Shown here one piece after another: positions 40,526 to 52,890 of a stretch of 64,000 bases of DNA; the first letter of the stretch is position 1, and each line of letters starts with the position of its first letter. The position numbers and the translations under genes were made by a program. The notes under the pieces were generated by a model, which had not been told where the DNA came from, did not search any database, and saw nothing but the letters and a program-made list of their open reading frames with translations. The stretch comes from Maniola hyperantus (Eukaryota; Arthropoda; Insecta; Lepidoptera; Nymphalidae). The stretch lies in contig NC_048561.1 in assembly GCF_902806685.2 (NCBI RefSeq), forward strand, positions 2,232,001-2,296,000, given 5' to 3'.

Positions 40526-42549
40526 ATGGATAAAACTTTGAGTTTGGTGATTGCGGCCTATTTATTAAACAAAAGAAGAAGAAGACGCCATGGTAGAAGA
40601 TTTAATGTGCATCCACTGGTTGAAAAAAGACTTCTTAAAGGAGAATTTGTATCCTTGTTTTCGGACTTGCGGGATGACGAAATGAAATTCTTCAAATATT
40701 TCAAGATGTCCATTAGGACATTTGAAGAGTTGCATGCGAAACTAGAGCCATCTTTAATGCGTTGCGATATATACAAGAAACCCATATGTTCGCGGGAGAG
40801 ATTGGCTGTAACAATTAGGTAAGTAGGTACTTAAATTTAAAGGTTAAATAAATGAAAAAAAAAATTAATTAAAATTTTATAATCAATTTAAAATGTAATT
40901 ATGTAATTAATTACAATGCAGTGTAATGACCGTGTTGCCAGCTTTCTAAAGACTCGTCCACATCACTCCCTGATAAGTGAGGTAAATCGTTGGTAGCGGT
41001 TGATGCAGATGTGCTGGGCGAGTTCATAGCTGGACCTCTAATTTCCATAGCTAGCTCCAGTATTTTAGTTCGAAATAACAATTTTTTATAATTATCGAAA
41101 TCGTTTATAATAAGGTGCTAGGGAATTAAAAAAACTGAAGTCATCGTCTGTAAGAGCCGTAGACGACGCAGAGTTTGTGGTGGAAGTGTCATTCTTTTTT
41201 TCTATTATTTTCAATAATTGTAACTCAAAGTCTGTCATACATCTCTTTCTTTTTCTCTGCCACGGTTTTGGAGAAGACAGCACAGGTGTCTGAAATGTTT
41301 CTTCTGTTGATGGCAAGTCCGGGGTCGTGGTAATAGGTAAAATACTTTGCGAGCTTTGCGATGACGTTGAAGCAACATTTTGGGAGCTCTGCGACGATGT
41401 TGAAGCCATACTTTCATGTGTGGGTTCAAAGTCCTTTGTGTCTTCCAAAAACGTCATTATATCGAAAAAAATATACTTCTTTTTGACACCCCCTGCAGAA
41501 CCGGACTTTGATGTCTTAAGATTTGCTCTACACTTCATGTATGCATCACGGGCTGTCTTCCATCTTAACTGAACAGCTTTTTCTGTAAATTAAATAATAT
41601 AAATAATAAAACAACACATGCTACTAACTTTACTTATTTAATACACACTTTTTTTTGTTGCAGGTACCTGACTACTGGGTCAAGAATGTCTGATTTGCAT
41701 TTAAGTTATCGATTGGGGCTATCCACAATTAAATACATTATTGAAGAAGTATGCTCATTAATATGGGAAATTTTGAAAAACGAATGTCTGCCTGAACCTG
41801 ATCCAAATTTTTGGAATAAAATAGCACTTGGCTTTGAAAGGGACGCCAATTTTCCCAATTGCGTAGGTGCCCTTGACGGAAAGCATACCAGAATCACGTG
41901 CCCAAAAGAAAGTGGGTCCGTATTTTTCAACCATAAGCAATTTTATTCTATTATTTTACTTGCAATGTGTGATGCCAATTACTGTTTTACCTATGTAAAT
42001 GTAGGGGCTTGTGGCAGCGAAGCAGACGCTAATGTGTTCAAGAAAAGTTCGTTATTTCATAGACTTGAACGAGATGATCTAAATTTGCCACCTCCAAAAT
42101 TATTACCAGGCACATCTATCAACCCACAGCCACATGTCATTGTAGCAGACGCAGCTTTTGGCATTTCCAATACTATACTTCGTCCATACGCGCGTACAAA
42201 TTTGACACACAAAAAAAAAATATTTAATTACAGGTTAAGTCGTGCGCGCCGATACATAGAATCGAGTTTTGGTATATTGACAAACAAATTTGCAATATTC
42301 CAAAGATCTATCAATGTATCAACATCATTTGCACAAATTTTAATCAAAGCGTGCTGCATTTTACACAATTTCATTAGAGTACGCGATGGTTATACGGAAG
42401 AAGACGCTATGATTGTAGCTGGATTTACAGATTACAATGCTCGCATTAATGACAGTACACGATCGGGCAATACAATAAGAGATAATTTTGCAAATTACTT
42501 TGTCTCAAATGAAGGATCTGTACCTTGGCAAAATAGTTATATTTATTAG
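40526..42549 (+). CDS. Harbinger transposase of H2
   Basis: Exons 40526-40818 and 41664-42549 (AG/GTAAGT, TTGCAG) give 1179 nt and 392 residues. Exon 1 has a basic N-terminus (NKRRRRRHGRRF) and the KYFKMSIRTFEELH helix. The split Arg codon leads into YLTTGSRMSDLHLSYRLG. The DDE_4 domain has D in GALDGKH, D in IVADAAFG and E in RYIESSFG. The frame is undamaged. The intron contains the second exon of the opposite-strand MADF gene. Confidence 0.9.
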
Positions 42550-42768
42550 ATAACACAGATGTTTCAATAAACATTACTTACCGATTTGTTTTTTTTCTTC
42601 ACCTGAACTATCTCCGAAATTCGGACAAACAGCTTCGCAAACATCTATCCATGCCTTTAATTTCGCGTCTTTATTTTTATATAAACTATCGCGGAGATTC
42701 CAAAGGCATGGTCGAAGTCGTACTTCTTGTATGACCCTCTCGGTTTGCACATTTGACACAGCCGCCAT
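41092..42768 (-). CDS. MADF-BESS accessory protein of H2, frameshifted near the end
   Basis: Exons 42768-42582 and 41582-41092 give 225 residues in the open frame. The MADF domain spans the intron (VIQEVRLRPCLWNLRDSLYK, then QLRWKTARDAYMKCR). A Ser/Thr-rich linker with basic KPWQRKRKR and the start of a BESS motif (SFFNSLAPYYKRF) follow. Just after KRF the frame stops. In the next frame NYKKLLFRTKILELAMEI continues the motif to a stop near 40915. A +1 shift at about 41095-41101 therefore removes the last 50-60 residues. H3 and H4 have the undamaged form. Confidence 0.8.
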
Positions 42769-45128
42769 GACATCGACAGTACCTTACGTCCGCTCCGCGC
42801 GACTGTCCGCCGAGCACTGAACAAATACATTAGAACCAAGCACCGTCCGCCCGCGGACATCCGCGGCGCGGAGGAGCGGCGCGGAGCGATTACGACCGCG
42901 CGCGGATAGCTCTCCGCGACGCGGACAGCTCCGCGTCGCTCTGAACGCGCTGTTAAGGTTTCATACATTTTACCGTCCGTCGCGGACGTCCGCGTAGGTC
43001 ATCCGCGTCGCACTGAATAGGCCCTTATTCGTTATAGAATATATTATCCAGGAATGATGCTGGGGCGCTTACCTCATTGAACCGGCCCCAGCTTAAATAC
43101 CACAATACAGACATGGTATGAGCGTAGCACCCTACTGTACGATTTCCCACTAAGCAACTGCAATAATAAGCAATGACACTCTAAAGAATTTGCCCTATTC
43201 TGTTCTTTACTTATCAGTAAATACGTGTAGTATGCCTTGTTGCTCACATGTCGTGATTTAATCCTGCCCCTGACTAAATAATTATTTTGGCCAAATATTA
43301 AGGGCAAATCTTCTTCTATCAATTCATCGCTTATTTCCAGGCTGTATGTGCCATTTGCTCGCACATGCTCCCCATAATAGGACCTTGCCTGTTTTAAGTG
43401 GTAAGATCCTAATGCAAATCTTTTTAAATCAATTAAAGTTAATCTTGGGAAATCATCTAGATGGGGAGCATTGCTATTTATGCTTTGAAAAATCGTACGC
43501 CTTCTGTTCATATGTTCCCTTTGAATAAATTCCGAAAGATATGAAATGCCGAAGGCGTATGCAATCTTGCCCGAGCAATATTAAGGTACTCAACATGCTC
43601 GGGTATGTCGTCAATAGTGGGGTGGAACTTATTCAAAAGGAAACAAGCTATTTTAAAGTCACTCATAAGGTGCCTTGACGCTCTATTAAAATATTCCTGC
43701 CGAAATAATTTGAAATCTCTTTTTATTCTGCCATTAACCACCTCAACCACCCACCGACACATTGTTACACATCTAGATTTATTAGCCTGGTGGGTGGTTA
43801 GTTGGTGTTCACTTTCTAATAACGATTCTGGCATATATGTTCTATAATTGTAGCTTTCTAATTGAGGAATCACATCCCTAAACCCTCTATCTAAAATAAA
43901 TACATCATGGGGTCTAAAAAATGCGCGCATTGGACCATTTTCATTGTTAAATAAAGCACTCATAATTGATGAATCATTTTGTGTCGCTTCATGTGGTCCT
44001 ACACACTCTAAAATATACCCATCGCAACAAACAAACAGGAATGGTTTAACAAGATTAGCATATTTATGCAAACTATAAGTCCGTTTTTGGTACAAATAAT
44101 TACTGCTGCTTTGGACATAAACATATGTACCGTCACATATAACAATAGCAGGCTTAATATTTGAAGCCATGCTGGCATCCCCAAAAAATCCCTCTGGTAT
44201 TGTCCTGTTGCGTGATGCCACATTTTGGATAGACATGTGATTGATTCCTAAATATCTAGGAACAAACTGTACATTTAAACAATTTCTAACAATATTCATT
44301 TTTCTTTCCAAAGTAGATCTTGGCATTTTAAATAGGGTTGACAACCTTTCATTGCTGTCACCTGTTCTAAGTTTGACCAAAAATATACTAAGAGCTACAG
44401 AAGGGTTTGGAAAATGATCGTACAACATTGGAATACAGTTCAATAGCTCGTTAAATTGCTCTGCATTAAGTCCCAACCAATAATGGCATAAATGATGATC
44501 CATCGAGTTTATGTTACTAAAATCTATGTTTCTTTCGGCAGCTTTTTCTAGTCTTGAAAATATATCATCAATTTGATATCCAGTAAAATCTGAATGAGGG
44601 GTCTCAAGTTCATCCCATTGATAGCTGATCAAATGATATTCACTGATTCTAGCAGTGAAGGGAATATATTTTTTGTACTGGATTAACAAAACTTCTTTTA
44701 TAGCACTGGGCACTAAAAGGCGTTCCATATTCTCACACCCAGTAAACATACAACGACGTGAACTTGCAGAAACTCGTTTATACTTTTGAGAATTAATTTT
44801 TGATTGTGTTCGGGGCAATTGTTGCTCTTGGGGTGGCGGAACCATTTGAGGCAGTGGAGGTGGTTCAGGAATCACAGCATCTGGGATATCAACTTCCATA
44901 GGGTCAGCAACCACTGGCTCCAGCAAGGGTCTGTTAATGTCATGAAGTGCTTGTCTTTGAAGATTTCTTGTTGCAGCTTCCCAACAAGCACGACAAACTC
45001 GTTCCAAATGTCTGACCTAAAAAATAAAAATTGATTACCTATCTTTATTTTTTTGTTTAATAATATCAAACATGTTATTTAAAAATTATCTTTGCCATGT
45101 TAATAACACTTACATGATGAGCTGGAGT

Positions 45129-45190
45129 CCATCTTAAGATAAATGTCCTTTGAGGACATCCATCTTAAGATAAATGTCCTTTGAGGACTG
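45129..45190. repeat. 31 bp tandem duplication
   Basis: CCATCTTAAGATAAATGTCC followed by TTTGAGGA occurs at 45129 and again at 45160. It lies inside a putative exon of the ISL2EU-type gene. Confidence 0.85.
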
Positions 45191-45479
45191 TCTTGAGAAA
45201 CTTGGTGAGTTCTGCGACTTGCAATTGAGATTCCACATCCAAAACATACGTTTAGATGTCCAAGAGCAGGGGGTACCTCTACTTGAGGTGGAGTAATTTG
45301 CACTCGCTATTGTAACAGCACAAAACATTCAATACACAGAATGTCATCAGGGGATACCTGAAAAAAGGTCATATTTTATCAAAATCAGAGTAATGTTAGA
45401 CCATTGTATGTTTTTAGAAGTTTATTATTATAATATATTATAGTATGCATATTGGCTTTTGGAGGATGTTTCATTATAT

Positions 45480-45795
45480 TTCATACTAGTGACCCACCCC
45501 GGCTTCGCATGGGTCCAATGTAGCTATTATTGTGGTGTCATTGAGGTGTCATTGCCTCGGAAACTCTCAAAAGAGACGATTTTTTTCCGACCTAATTCAC
45601 ATTATTTCAATTTCTCTAGGAATCTCTAATTTTTGAGAATTAAACTATAGCTATAAACCTTCCTCTAGAGTCACTCTTATCTATTGGCGAAAACCGCATT
45701 AAAATCCGTTGCGTAGTTTAAAAGATCTACGCGTTTATACATACATACATACAGACAGCGGGAAGAGACTTTATTTTATACTATGTAGAGATAAA
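45480..45795. mobile_element. Lepidopteran interspersed repeat (Helitron-like, nonautonomous)
   Basis: It begins CTAGTGACCCACCCCGGCTT and ends GAGACTTTATTTTATACTAT-type sequence, with CGTTGCGTAGTTTAAAAGAT inside. I recognise this layout from abundant short lepidopteran repeats that have been linked to Helitrons. It has no ORF. It sits in an intron or 5' region of the ISL2EU-type element. Confidence 0.5.
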
Positions 45796-46129
45796 GACAC
45801 TGCCCAAATTATCTTTCATGTATCTTATATGTGTATATAAGGTATCTAAGGAAATAGCTGCAAATGTTACCTAGGTTAGTTTAGTTAAGGGGTGTTCATG
45901 TAATTGTAAATATTTTAAGGAACTTGATCATACTTACGATTGTAGGCGTTACCCATGATCGTAGAATGATTAGCAATTGTTCGTCTAATTCTTCTATTGG
46001 TCGTCTTCGAAGATTAGGCGCCAAACTCAGGGAACAATTGACACACCTGCGTGAGAGTGGACGGTTTACGCGATCTCGACCGGGTGTGGACATTTTTAAA
46101 GTGTTTAAAAGAGTCCAATGCTGACTTAA

Positions 46130-46312
46130 AACTAGAACAAAAGTCTGATCGCTCACTTAAAACTAGAACAAGAGTCTGATCGCTCACTTAAAACAAAAAT
46201 AAGAGTCCAGTTGCTCACTTAAATGACTAAAACGAGAGTCCAATCGCTCACTAAAAACTAAAATAAGAGTCCAGTCGCTCACTAAAATTAAAACCAGAGT
46301 CCGATATCTCTC
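46130..46312. repeat. 31-33 bp minisatellite, about 6 units
   Basis: Units of the form GCTCACTTAAAACTAGAACA + AGAGTCTGATC repeat with variation. It lies at the 5' side of the ISL2EU-type gene, between its possible first exon and H3. Confidence 0.85.
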
Positions 46313-46595
46313 ACTTATGGAACGTAAATGCTCCATTCGATAGCAAATCGTAACGTAACAGAAGTTATTACGGAGGAATTTAATAATTCAACTCAACGCA
46401 AAACCAAAACAATTACGGATTACCAACAAACCGGCAGGATTTGACAGATTTGACACTAAGGGCGCTTTTAGTGTCACGCGGATTTGCTCACGCACGCGGG
46501 ATTGGACCGCATGCGTAAAATTTCACGCTGCGGATCATACGCAGCATGAGTTTCAGTTTTCTACGGGCTGCGTAACGGTATAGACGTGTTCAAAA

Positions 46596-49500
46596 ATGAT
46601 CAATGTCAGAAGAATATGTGTCGCTTACATACTTTACAAACGACGAAACAAGAAGACAAGAGTACATGTTGATCCCTTTCTTGAAAATAGGCTTCTTGCT
46701 GGGGCGTTTGTTACACGCTTTGGAAAACTCCAAATTAATGAACGTAAATTTAAAAATTACTTTCGAATGTCCATTCGTTCTTTTGATGAACTGTTGTGTA
46801 AAATTGAGAATAAGCTACAAAAAAGCAGTTTACGAAGGATTACAATACAACCGATTGAGAGGCTCGCTATTACATTAAGGTAAGTTTTAAATTTTAAATA
46901 TTTAATTTCCTGCTATGATTTAGTGGAAAGGGATTTGAACAGGTAGGATAAACGTTTTTTGACTTCAAATTACTGTCATGTGTAAATTTACATGTGCAAA
47001 AAAAAATTTGTCATGTACTCTGAAATTTCATTGTTCATAATTTCATTCAATTTCATGTTGAAATTTCATTAAATAAGATTATTTCACTCATAAAATGTCG
47101 CCATTAAAGTGGAATCATTCCTACCTTTCATCACACGCTACTTATTATAATATAGATAAAAGTTATAGGTTTGCACATGACAGTAATTTAAAGTCAAAAA
47201 AAGTCCTTAATTGGTTTGGGATTGGTACGTTCAACCTACATACACAATCCTTTTTTTTATCTGATAAAGTACACATGGCCACAGATCAAGTTACCCAAAA
47301 CCAGCATAAATGGAACTCGCGCCTTGCGTATTATCATACTTAGGTAACCCGTCGGAGTCCCGCTTATACTGGATTTGAGTAACTTGATCTGTGCCGTGTG
47401 TACAACCGCACTCATATGACTAAACAAACAATTAGAGAGAAACTGGAGAAAAAAAGTTAATCGTACTCATTTTAATAAAAAGAGTTTTATTCATAAATTA
47501 AAAAATCAAATTTTACATCATTCATTTCTTTGTAAATTTGTATCCTGAGCGTTGACATTACTTTCGCCTGTAGATGATGTTGTTGCTGGGGTATAAATTA
47601 CGTCATAAGACGTGATATTAAACAGGCCGCTTTCAGTCGAAATAAGAGTTTCATTGTCATTCACTGCAGCAGAACTAATAGCATTGTCGTTAAGACTCGA
47701 AGTATCCTGGATTATACTATTGGTTTGGTAATCTTGATTTATCGGTGACAAACTGTCAAGCTCAGTAAAAGCACTAGAACTTGTTGTAGGTATGGGACTG
47801 TAGTATGCAGGTTGTGTTTGACTTTCCATTTCCATAACTATATTTAACACTTTTGTTCTGAACATTAGTTTTTGATATCTAGTGAATCTTTTTAATGAAG
47901 GCTGCAGAGACTGAAAGAAAGCCAAATCCTCACTTTCTAGCTCCTGTTGATTAGACTTTAAGCATTCTAATAACTGTGCCTCAAATTCAGATGGTGCTTG
48001 CTTTTTAGATTTTACTTGTTTTTGTTTTGATGTTGGGTGAGAACTTTCTTGACGTGAAGTATCTGGTTGCGTGGACTCATTAGGTGTTTCTAAATTACTT
48101 TGTTCAGACATTTCTTCACAGAGTGACTCTTCTCCAGCAGTTTCCGTTGTACTGTCTAAGAAAGTCAAAATGTCATAGTAAGAATATTTCTTCTTCTTCT
48201 TCTTACTCCCAGAGCCGGATGGCTGATTTTTTTCAGATATCTTGTCTTTCTGGTAAGTGTCCCTTGCTGTTCGCCAGCGTTGTTGTATTTTCTTGTCTGA
48301 AATGACAAAATATAATAAGTAAGTGGCAAAAGTACACACAGTTTCAGATCAAGTTACCCAAAACCAGTACCAATAAACGGAACTTGCTAGGGCCTCGCCG
48401 GGCGCCGAGTCGTCTACGATAATAAACAACGCATGAGTCCTGTTTATACTGGTTTTGGGAAGCTTGATCTGTGGCCGTGTGTACAAATCTGATATTAGTT
48501 GGAAATTTAACTGCATTCGATTAAAGGCCCTCCTTAATTCACACATGTTGTCAACTTTACACTGTCTCATGAAGCATTAGATAAATCAAGCAATATATAT
48601 ATATACCTATACAGAGTGGAAAAATAAGGCCGCAGTTGAAGGAAAAGTACCCTTAGGCGCAACGCAAACGGCGGGCCGGCGCAGGCCGGTCAATTTCGCC
48701 GCGAACGATAGCGCAAAGTGAATCTTATACTAGACGCAGACGGCGCGGCCGGGGCGGCGCGGCGCAGACATCGACGAAATAATTCATTTTTTACAAAAAT
48801 AATTAGTTACAGTAAAATTTGCCATCATCAAAATTAAGGTGAAAACTTCCGGAAGTCACTAGCGCTGTAAGTTTTTAATTTGTTTTAACAAAAATTTGCT
48901 TTATTTGCATCTGTCAACCTTCATGAAGGAGGACATCTTGTAATGTAAATATTGCCTGAAATAAACGATATTTCATTATATTATATTATATATATTTATT
49001 AGATTCCTTTCATTTGCCGGAAATTTTACCATAGGGGTTAATTTATACAGAGAAGATTTCTTATAAAATATTTACAGCATAGTTATGTGTCTCAAATCTG
49101 CTAAAAGTGGCCACTTTTAGCAGATATGAGATACATAACTATACTTCGAACTTTTCATATGAAATCATAACTGCATAAATACCCCCCTATGATAAAATTT
49201 TCGGCAAATCATAGAAATCTAACGTAGCTATAGTACTGTAGTTAAAACGAATTAAAAACTTCTAGCGCTAGCTACTTCCGTGCCCTTTCACCTTAAGGGT
49301 ATTTATTTTTCTTCTGAAGTAAAATTCGAGCGGTGCATGCTGTCTTATGTCTGATGTCAGCATTATTAATATATTATGTTATCATATTATTAATATATTG
49401 TTTTTGTTTTCAGATATTTGGCAACTGGTAATACATTCACTGATCTACACTATTCCTATGTGATTGGAATTGCAACAATTAGCGAAATAGTAAGACAAGT

Positions 49501-50332
49501 TTGTTACATAATATGGATTGAACTAAAGTCTGAATGTATTCCACAGCTTAATGGGATCAAATGGAAAGAAATCGCAGAGGGATTTCTCACATATACAAAT
49601 TTTCCTAATTGCTTGGGTGCAATTGATGGAAAACATATAAGAGTGATTCGGCCGCCGCACAGTGGATCACTATATTTTAATTATAAGAAATATTATTCTG
49701 TAGTGCTCCTCGCAATGTGTGATGCTGATTATAATTTTACATATATTAATGTCGGTACCAGTGGAAGCAACGCCGATTCAACCATCTTTAGAAGGAGTCA
49801 ATTGTATACGAAACTGGAAAGTAACACGTTGGGTATCCCTGACCCGCAAGAGTTGCCTATTATTTGCCCCGAAGTAGCTTATCCATCTAGTGTAAGAGCA
49901 AAGTTGCCGTTCGTGATAGTGGGAGACGAGGCATTTGGTTTATCATCACATGTGATGCGGCCTTATGCTCGTGATAATTTACCTTACAAAAAGAAAATAT
50001 TTAATTACCGTCTGTCCAGAGCTAGAAGGTACATAGAATGCACTTTTGGAATTATGTCAAATAAATTTAGAATATTTCACAGATCCATGAATGTCAAGTT
50101 AGATCTAGCACAATTAATAGTCAAGACGGCATGTGTACTTCACAATTTCATAAGGAAACGGGATGGCTACAAGGTCAGCCATACATTTGTCACAAATGGT
50201 TTTACGGGACCACTACCCAGGCAGCAGACTGAAAGTAGTAATACGTCGGCAAGTAATATCAGAGATATATTTGCAGATTACTTTATCAATGAAGGAAAAG
50301 TCTCCTGGCAACACCGATATATAATTAATTAA
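46596..50332 (+). CDS. Harbinger transposase of H3
   Basis: Exons 46596-46879 and 49414-50332 give 1203 nt and 400 residues. The intron of 2.5 kb is long because MITEs and a fold-back element landed in it; it also contains the opposite-strand MADF exon 2. Exon 1 has RVHVDPFLENRLL and NYFRMSIRSFDELL. The split Arg codon leads to YLATGNTFTDLHYSYVIG. DDE_4 motifs are D in GAIDGKH, D in VGDEAFG and E in RYIECTFG. No stop or frameshift. Confidence 0.9.
47269..47403. mobile_element. MITE family C, copy 1 (in H3)
   Basis: The ends GTACACATGGCCACAGATCA and TGATCTGTGCCGTGTGTAC form inverted repeats of about 40 bp that continue as AGTTACCCAAAACCAG. Length is about 135 bp. It lies in the transposase intron of H3. 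Confidence 0.85.
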
Positions 50333-50621
50333 CTAAACTCAAAAGGTTTTAGAAGGTTTTTGATGTTATTTGTGAATTAAATAATTATGCTTATATTAAT
50401 AAAGTAATGATGCTTGTATAAATAAAATAATGAACCAAACACATACCCGCCTCTTTTCTTTCCTCTTCGCTCAAATTTTCGTAGTTAGGTGCCAATTCCT
50501 TCAAAATATCTCTCCATGCAGCCTCCCTCGCGTCCCTGTTTTTGTATAATTCATTGCGTTTATCCCACAAAACGGGCCGCAGATGAACTTCAATGATTAC
50601 TCGTTCTGTATCGATTTTCAT
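47518..50621 (-). CDS. MADF-BESS accessory protein of H3
   Basis: Exons 50621-50447 and 48296-47518 give 954 nt and 317 residues. The MADF domain is split after a phase-1 Gly codon: RVIIEVHLRPVLWDKRNELY in exon 1 and DKKIQQRWRTARDTYQ in exon 2. Then follow a basic stretch (GSGSKKKKKKYSYYDI), a Ser/Thr/Gln-rich linker, KKQAPSEFEAQLLE and a BESS-like block (LAFFQSLQPSLKRF, then KLMFRTKVLNIVMEM). The intron contains transposase exon 2 on the other strand. The start codon is only 43 bp from the inserted element H4, so its original promoter has been displaced. Confidence 0.85.
48332..48483. mobile_element. MITE family C, copy 2 (in H3)
   Basis: Same ends as copy 1: GTACACACAGTTTCAGATCA at the left, and AAGCTTGATCTGTGG with CGTGTGTAC at the right, with AGTTACCCAAAACCAGTA as part of the arm. 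Length is about 152 bp. It lies just outside MADF exon 2, in the introns of both H3 genes. Confidence 0.85.
48833..49304. mobile_element. Fold-back element of about 470 bp (in H3)
   Basis: The whole segment is an imperfect inverted repeat. Ends: TTAAGGTGAAAACTTCCGGA against TTCCGTGCCCTTTCACCTTAA. Further in: AGTTTTTAATTTGTTTTAAC against TTAAAACGAATTAAAAACTT. At the centre (about 49079-49144) are arms of more than 30 bp meeting at GTGGCCAC. No ORF. TTAA may be part of the target. Confidence 0.8.
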
Positions 50622-50859
50622 TTCGGTAGTACAATACGGCGCGTGCGCCCCGCTCGACTCTAAAGGCTTTGTCAGACAGGATGCGTATTTTAGCGCTGCG
50701 TAGTAGCGTTATAGCGTCCCGTTTTAACGTCGCGCGAGGCTTCGTCAAACAGAACGCTTTAGCGCGCGTTAGGGCACTGACTCGACGACACCGCGCCGCC
50801 ATTTCGCCATTCGCCAAAGCGTAGTGCAGATCGATAGCAGTGTGAAGAGTTTGTTCGTT

Positions 50860-52890
50860 ATGGAGATGTCGAGTGATTCAGATGTGGAAGAATTATTACT
50901 TTTATATGCTTTATCACGGTCACAGAGAAAAAGAGTATGGGTGCACGACATCAATCAAAAGAGAAAGAATTTAGGAGAGTATCATCGTTTGTGTCGTGAG
51001 CTTGCATCACATGAAGATCGTTTTTTTACATACTTTCGTATGTCTCAAGATTTATTCGAAGAACTACATGAACTGCTCATCCCAAAAATAAGCAAATGTA
51101 CCACAAACTGGAGGACACCTATTTCTACAAGAGAAAGACTTGTAATCTGTCTAAGGTAAGAAATATTTATTTTTTTAAATACATGTTCATTGCGTTATTA
51201 TTATGAAAATCAATCAAAATCAGCTGAGTTGTAATCAGAAGTCGATGCTCCAAAATTAGTTACATGTAGAATATCGATTTCGCGTAGTGGTTGACGTAGC
51301 TGCTCAGGCTGTTGCAGGTATGATGAAGTACTGTTAGATAAATCTATAACAGCTACTGGGGATGAATCTTCGGGAACAGAATTGGGTACTGCATAGCAGA
51401 CGGAGTCTTCGGTACTAATAATGGAATAGTGTGGTGAATTCAATATCTGGACGTTTTCTTGCAGTTCCTCTGTTTCTATGCTTGCAAATAACTTGGCTAG
51501 TTCTACTTTGGCTTTTATCTGTTTGTCTTTGGAAAAACTTTTAAATGTTTGGGCATAACTTTGGAATAGGTGATCTATGGCATCATACTCTTGTTTTTTC
51601 TTATTTTGAAGAAAATTTATAACTTTATCCATTTCGCTGTCAGTTTTTTTAATTTTCTTAGCTCGTGAACTATTTGTGTCATTTGTTTGGGGCGTCTCTA
51701 GCGGAGGTGTTTCTGGCGGGGGTGCGCTTTGTGTTCTTGGTGGAGGTGTCTGTGGTGGAGGCGTCTCTGGAGATTGAGTTTCTATAGCTGACGATGTTTC
51801 TGGTGTAGGTTCTCGAATATTTGAAGTTCTTTCTCGATCTGTCAGAGTTGAGTCAAGGAACTGTAACTGGGAAGCCCAAGGCCATTTTGTAAATTTTTTT
51901 GCAGCTTGTCCTGTAGTACCTGCAACCTCTTTTTTGTATCTCATATAATTGTCCCTCAAGCTCTTCCATTTTTTTTTAGCTACTTCACCTATAAAATAAA
52001 CATAAATTGTATTATTTTGTTTCAGGTACTTAGCTACGGGTGATTCACATCAGACCATAGCCTTCTCCTTCCGAGTAGGTCGTTCAACAGTCGGTGGTAT
52101 TGTAAAAGAAGTCTGTACAGAAATCTGGAATACATTACAACCAGAATATATGCCATCGCCTACTGAAGAGACATGGAAACAATCAGAGAAGGGTTATAGG
52201 GAAACCTGGAACTTCCCGAATTGTGTCGGTAGTATTGATGGGAAACATGTCTCTATAAAGTGTCCCCAAAATAGTGGATCAGAATATTTTTGCTACAAGA
52301 AGTTTTTTTCTGTAGTTCTTCTTGCTATAGTCGATCCATGTTACAAATTCACCGTCATAGATGTCGGTAGTTACGGGCGGCAAAGTGATAGTGGTATATT
52401 CGAGAACTCAATATTTTATCGGCAATATATCCACGGAAAATCTCTGCTGCCAGATAAACCTCTTCCAGGCACCGAGGAGCCCGTACCTCATGTACTTATC
52501 GGCGACGAAGGTTTTGCTTTAAAAACATATTTGATGCGTCCATTCCCAAGAGCCTTAGCCACACAAGACGAAAGAAAAACAAATTTTAATAAAAGACTTT
52601 GCAGGGCACGTCGGGTGGTTGAAAATACATTCGGAATATTAGCACAAAAATGGCGCATTTTTTTACGACCTATTGACTGTGATGTGGACACATCAATTGA
52701 TATTATTAAAGCTGCATGTTGTTTACATAATTACTTGCGAACAAAACAAGGTACAGCGATATTAACTCCGGAGTCGGAAGACGAAAACGCACCTATGCGT
52801 GCTTTAATAACTCATCGTCCAACAAATAGAAGATCAACGACTGCAGCATTCGAAACTCGTGAACAATTTGTGTCTTATTTTAATCAATAA
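50860..52890 (+). CDS. Harbinger transposase of H4
   Basis: I start at ATG 50860 (MEMSSDSDVEELLL); the frame is open a little further upstream but has no ATG. Exons 50860-51155 and 52026-52890 give 1161 nt and 386 residues. Exon 1 has FFTYFRMSQDLFEELHE and STRERLVICL. The split Arg codon leads to YLATGDSHQTIAFSFRVG. DDE_4 motifs are D in GSIDGKH, D in LIGDEGFA and E in RRVVENTFG. The 870 bp intron is almost filled by the MADF exon of the opposite strand. Confidence 0.9.

Larger units (their letters stand above)
40413..43024. mobile_element. PIF/Harbinger element H2 (2.6 kb)
   Basis: The terminal inverted repeats GGCCCTATTCAGTGCGACGC (left) and GCGTCGCACTGAATAGGCCC (right) have one mismatch region at the tip. 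Subterminal parts repeat GTCCGC/GCGGAC. The flanks are TAA on the left and TTA on the right, so the 3 bp duplication is imperfect or decayed. The transposase is intact; the MADF gene has a frameshift. Confidence 0.85.
43074..46150 (-). pseudogene. ISL2EU-type transposase gene, frameshifted
   Basis: The main frame (45016-43508) holds a Cys pair (VCRACW), a helical region (HYWLGLNAEQFNELL, FLVKLRTGDSNERLSTLF) and a DDE_4-like nuclease (ICDGTYVYVQ, FILDRGFRDVI, VVEVVNGRIKRDFK). The C-terminus continues in another frame from 43511 (GSYHLKQARSYYGEH) and, after a further shift near 43190, in a third frame as the Cys/His ending GNRTVGCYAHTMSVLWYL. An upstream zinc-pair segment (CFGCGISIASRR, about 45303-45115) and perhaps RCVNCSLSLAPN (about 46100-45990) look like earlier exons. 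The family is ISL2EU/IS4EU by motifs. I found no terminal repeats. Confidence 0.7.

Noticed and set aside
41706..41940. Minus-strand frames under transposase exon 2 of H2
   Set aside because: Shadow of the DDE_4 domain; the real minus-strand gene has its intron here.
46130..46312. Regularly spaced repeats that resemble a CRISPR array
   Set aside because: The units are contiguous and vary throughout, without unique spacers, and the sequence is eukaryotic.
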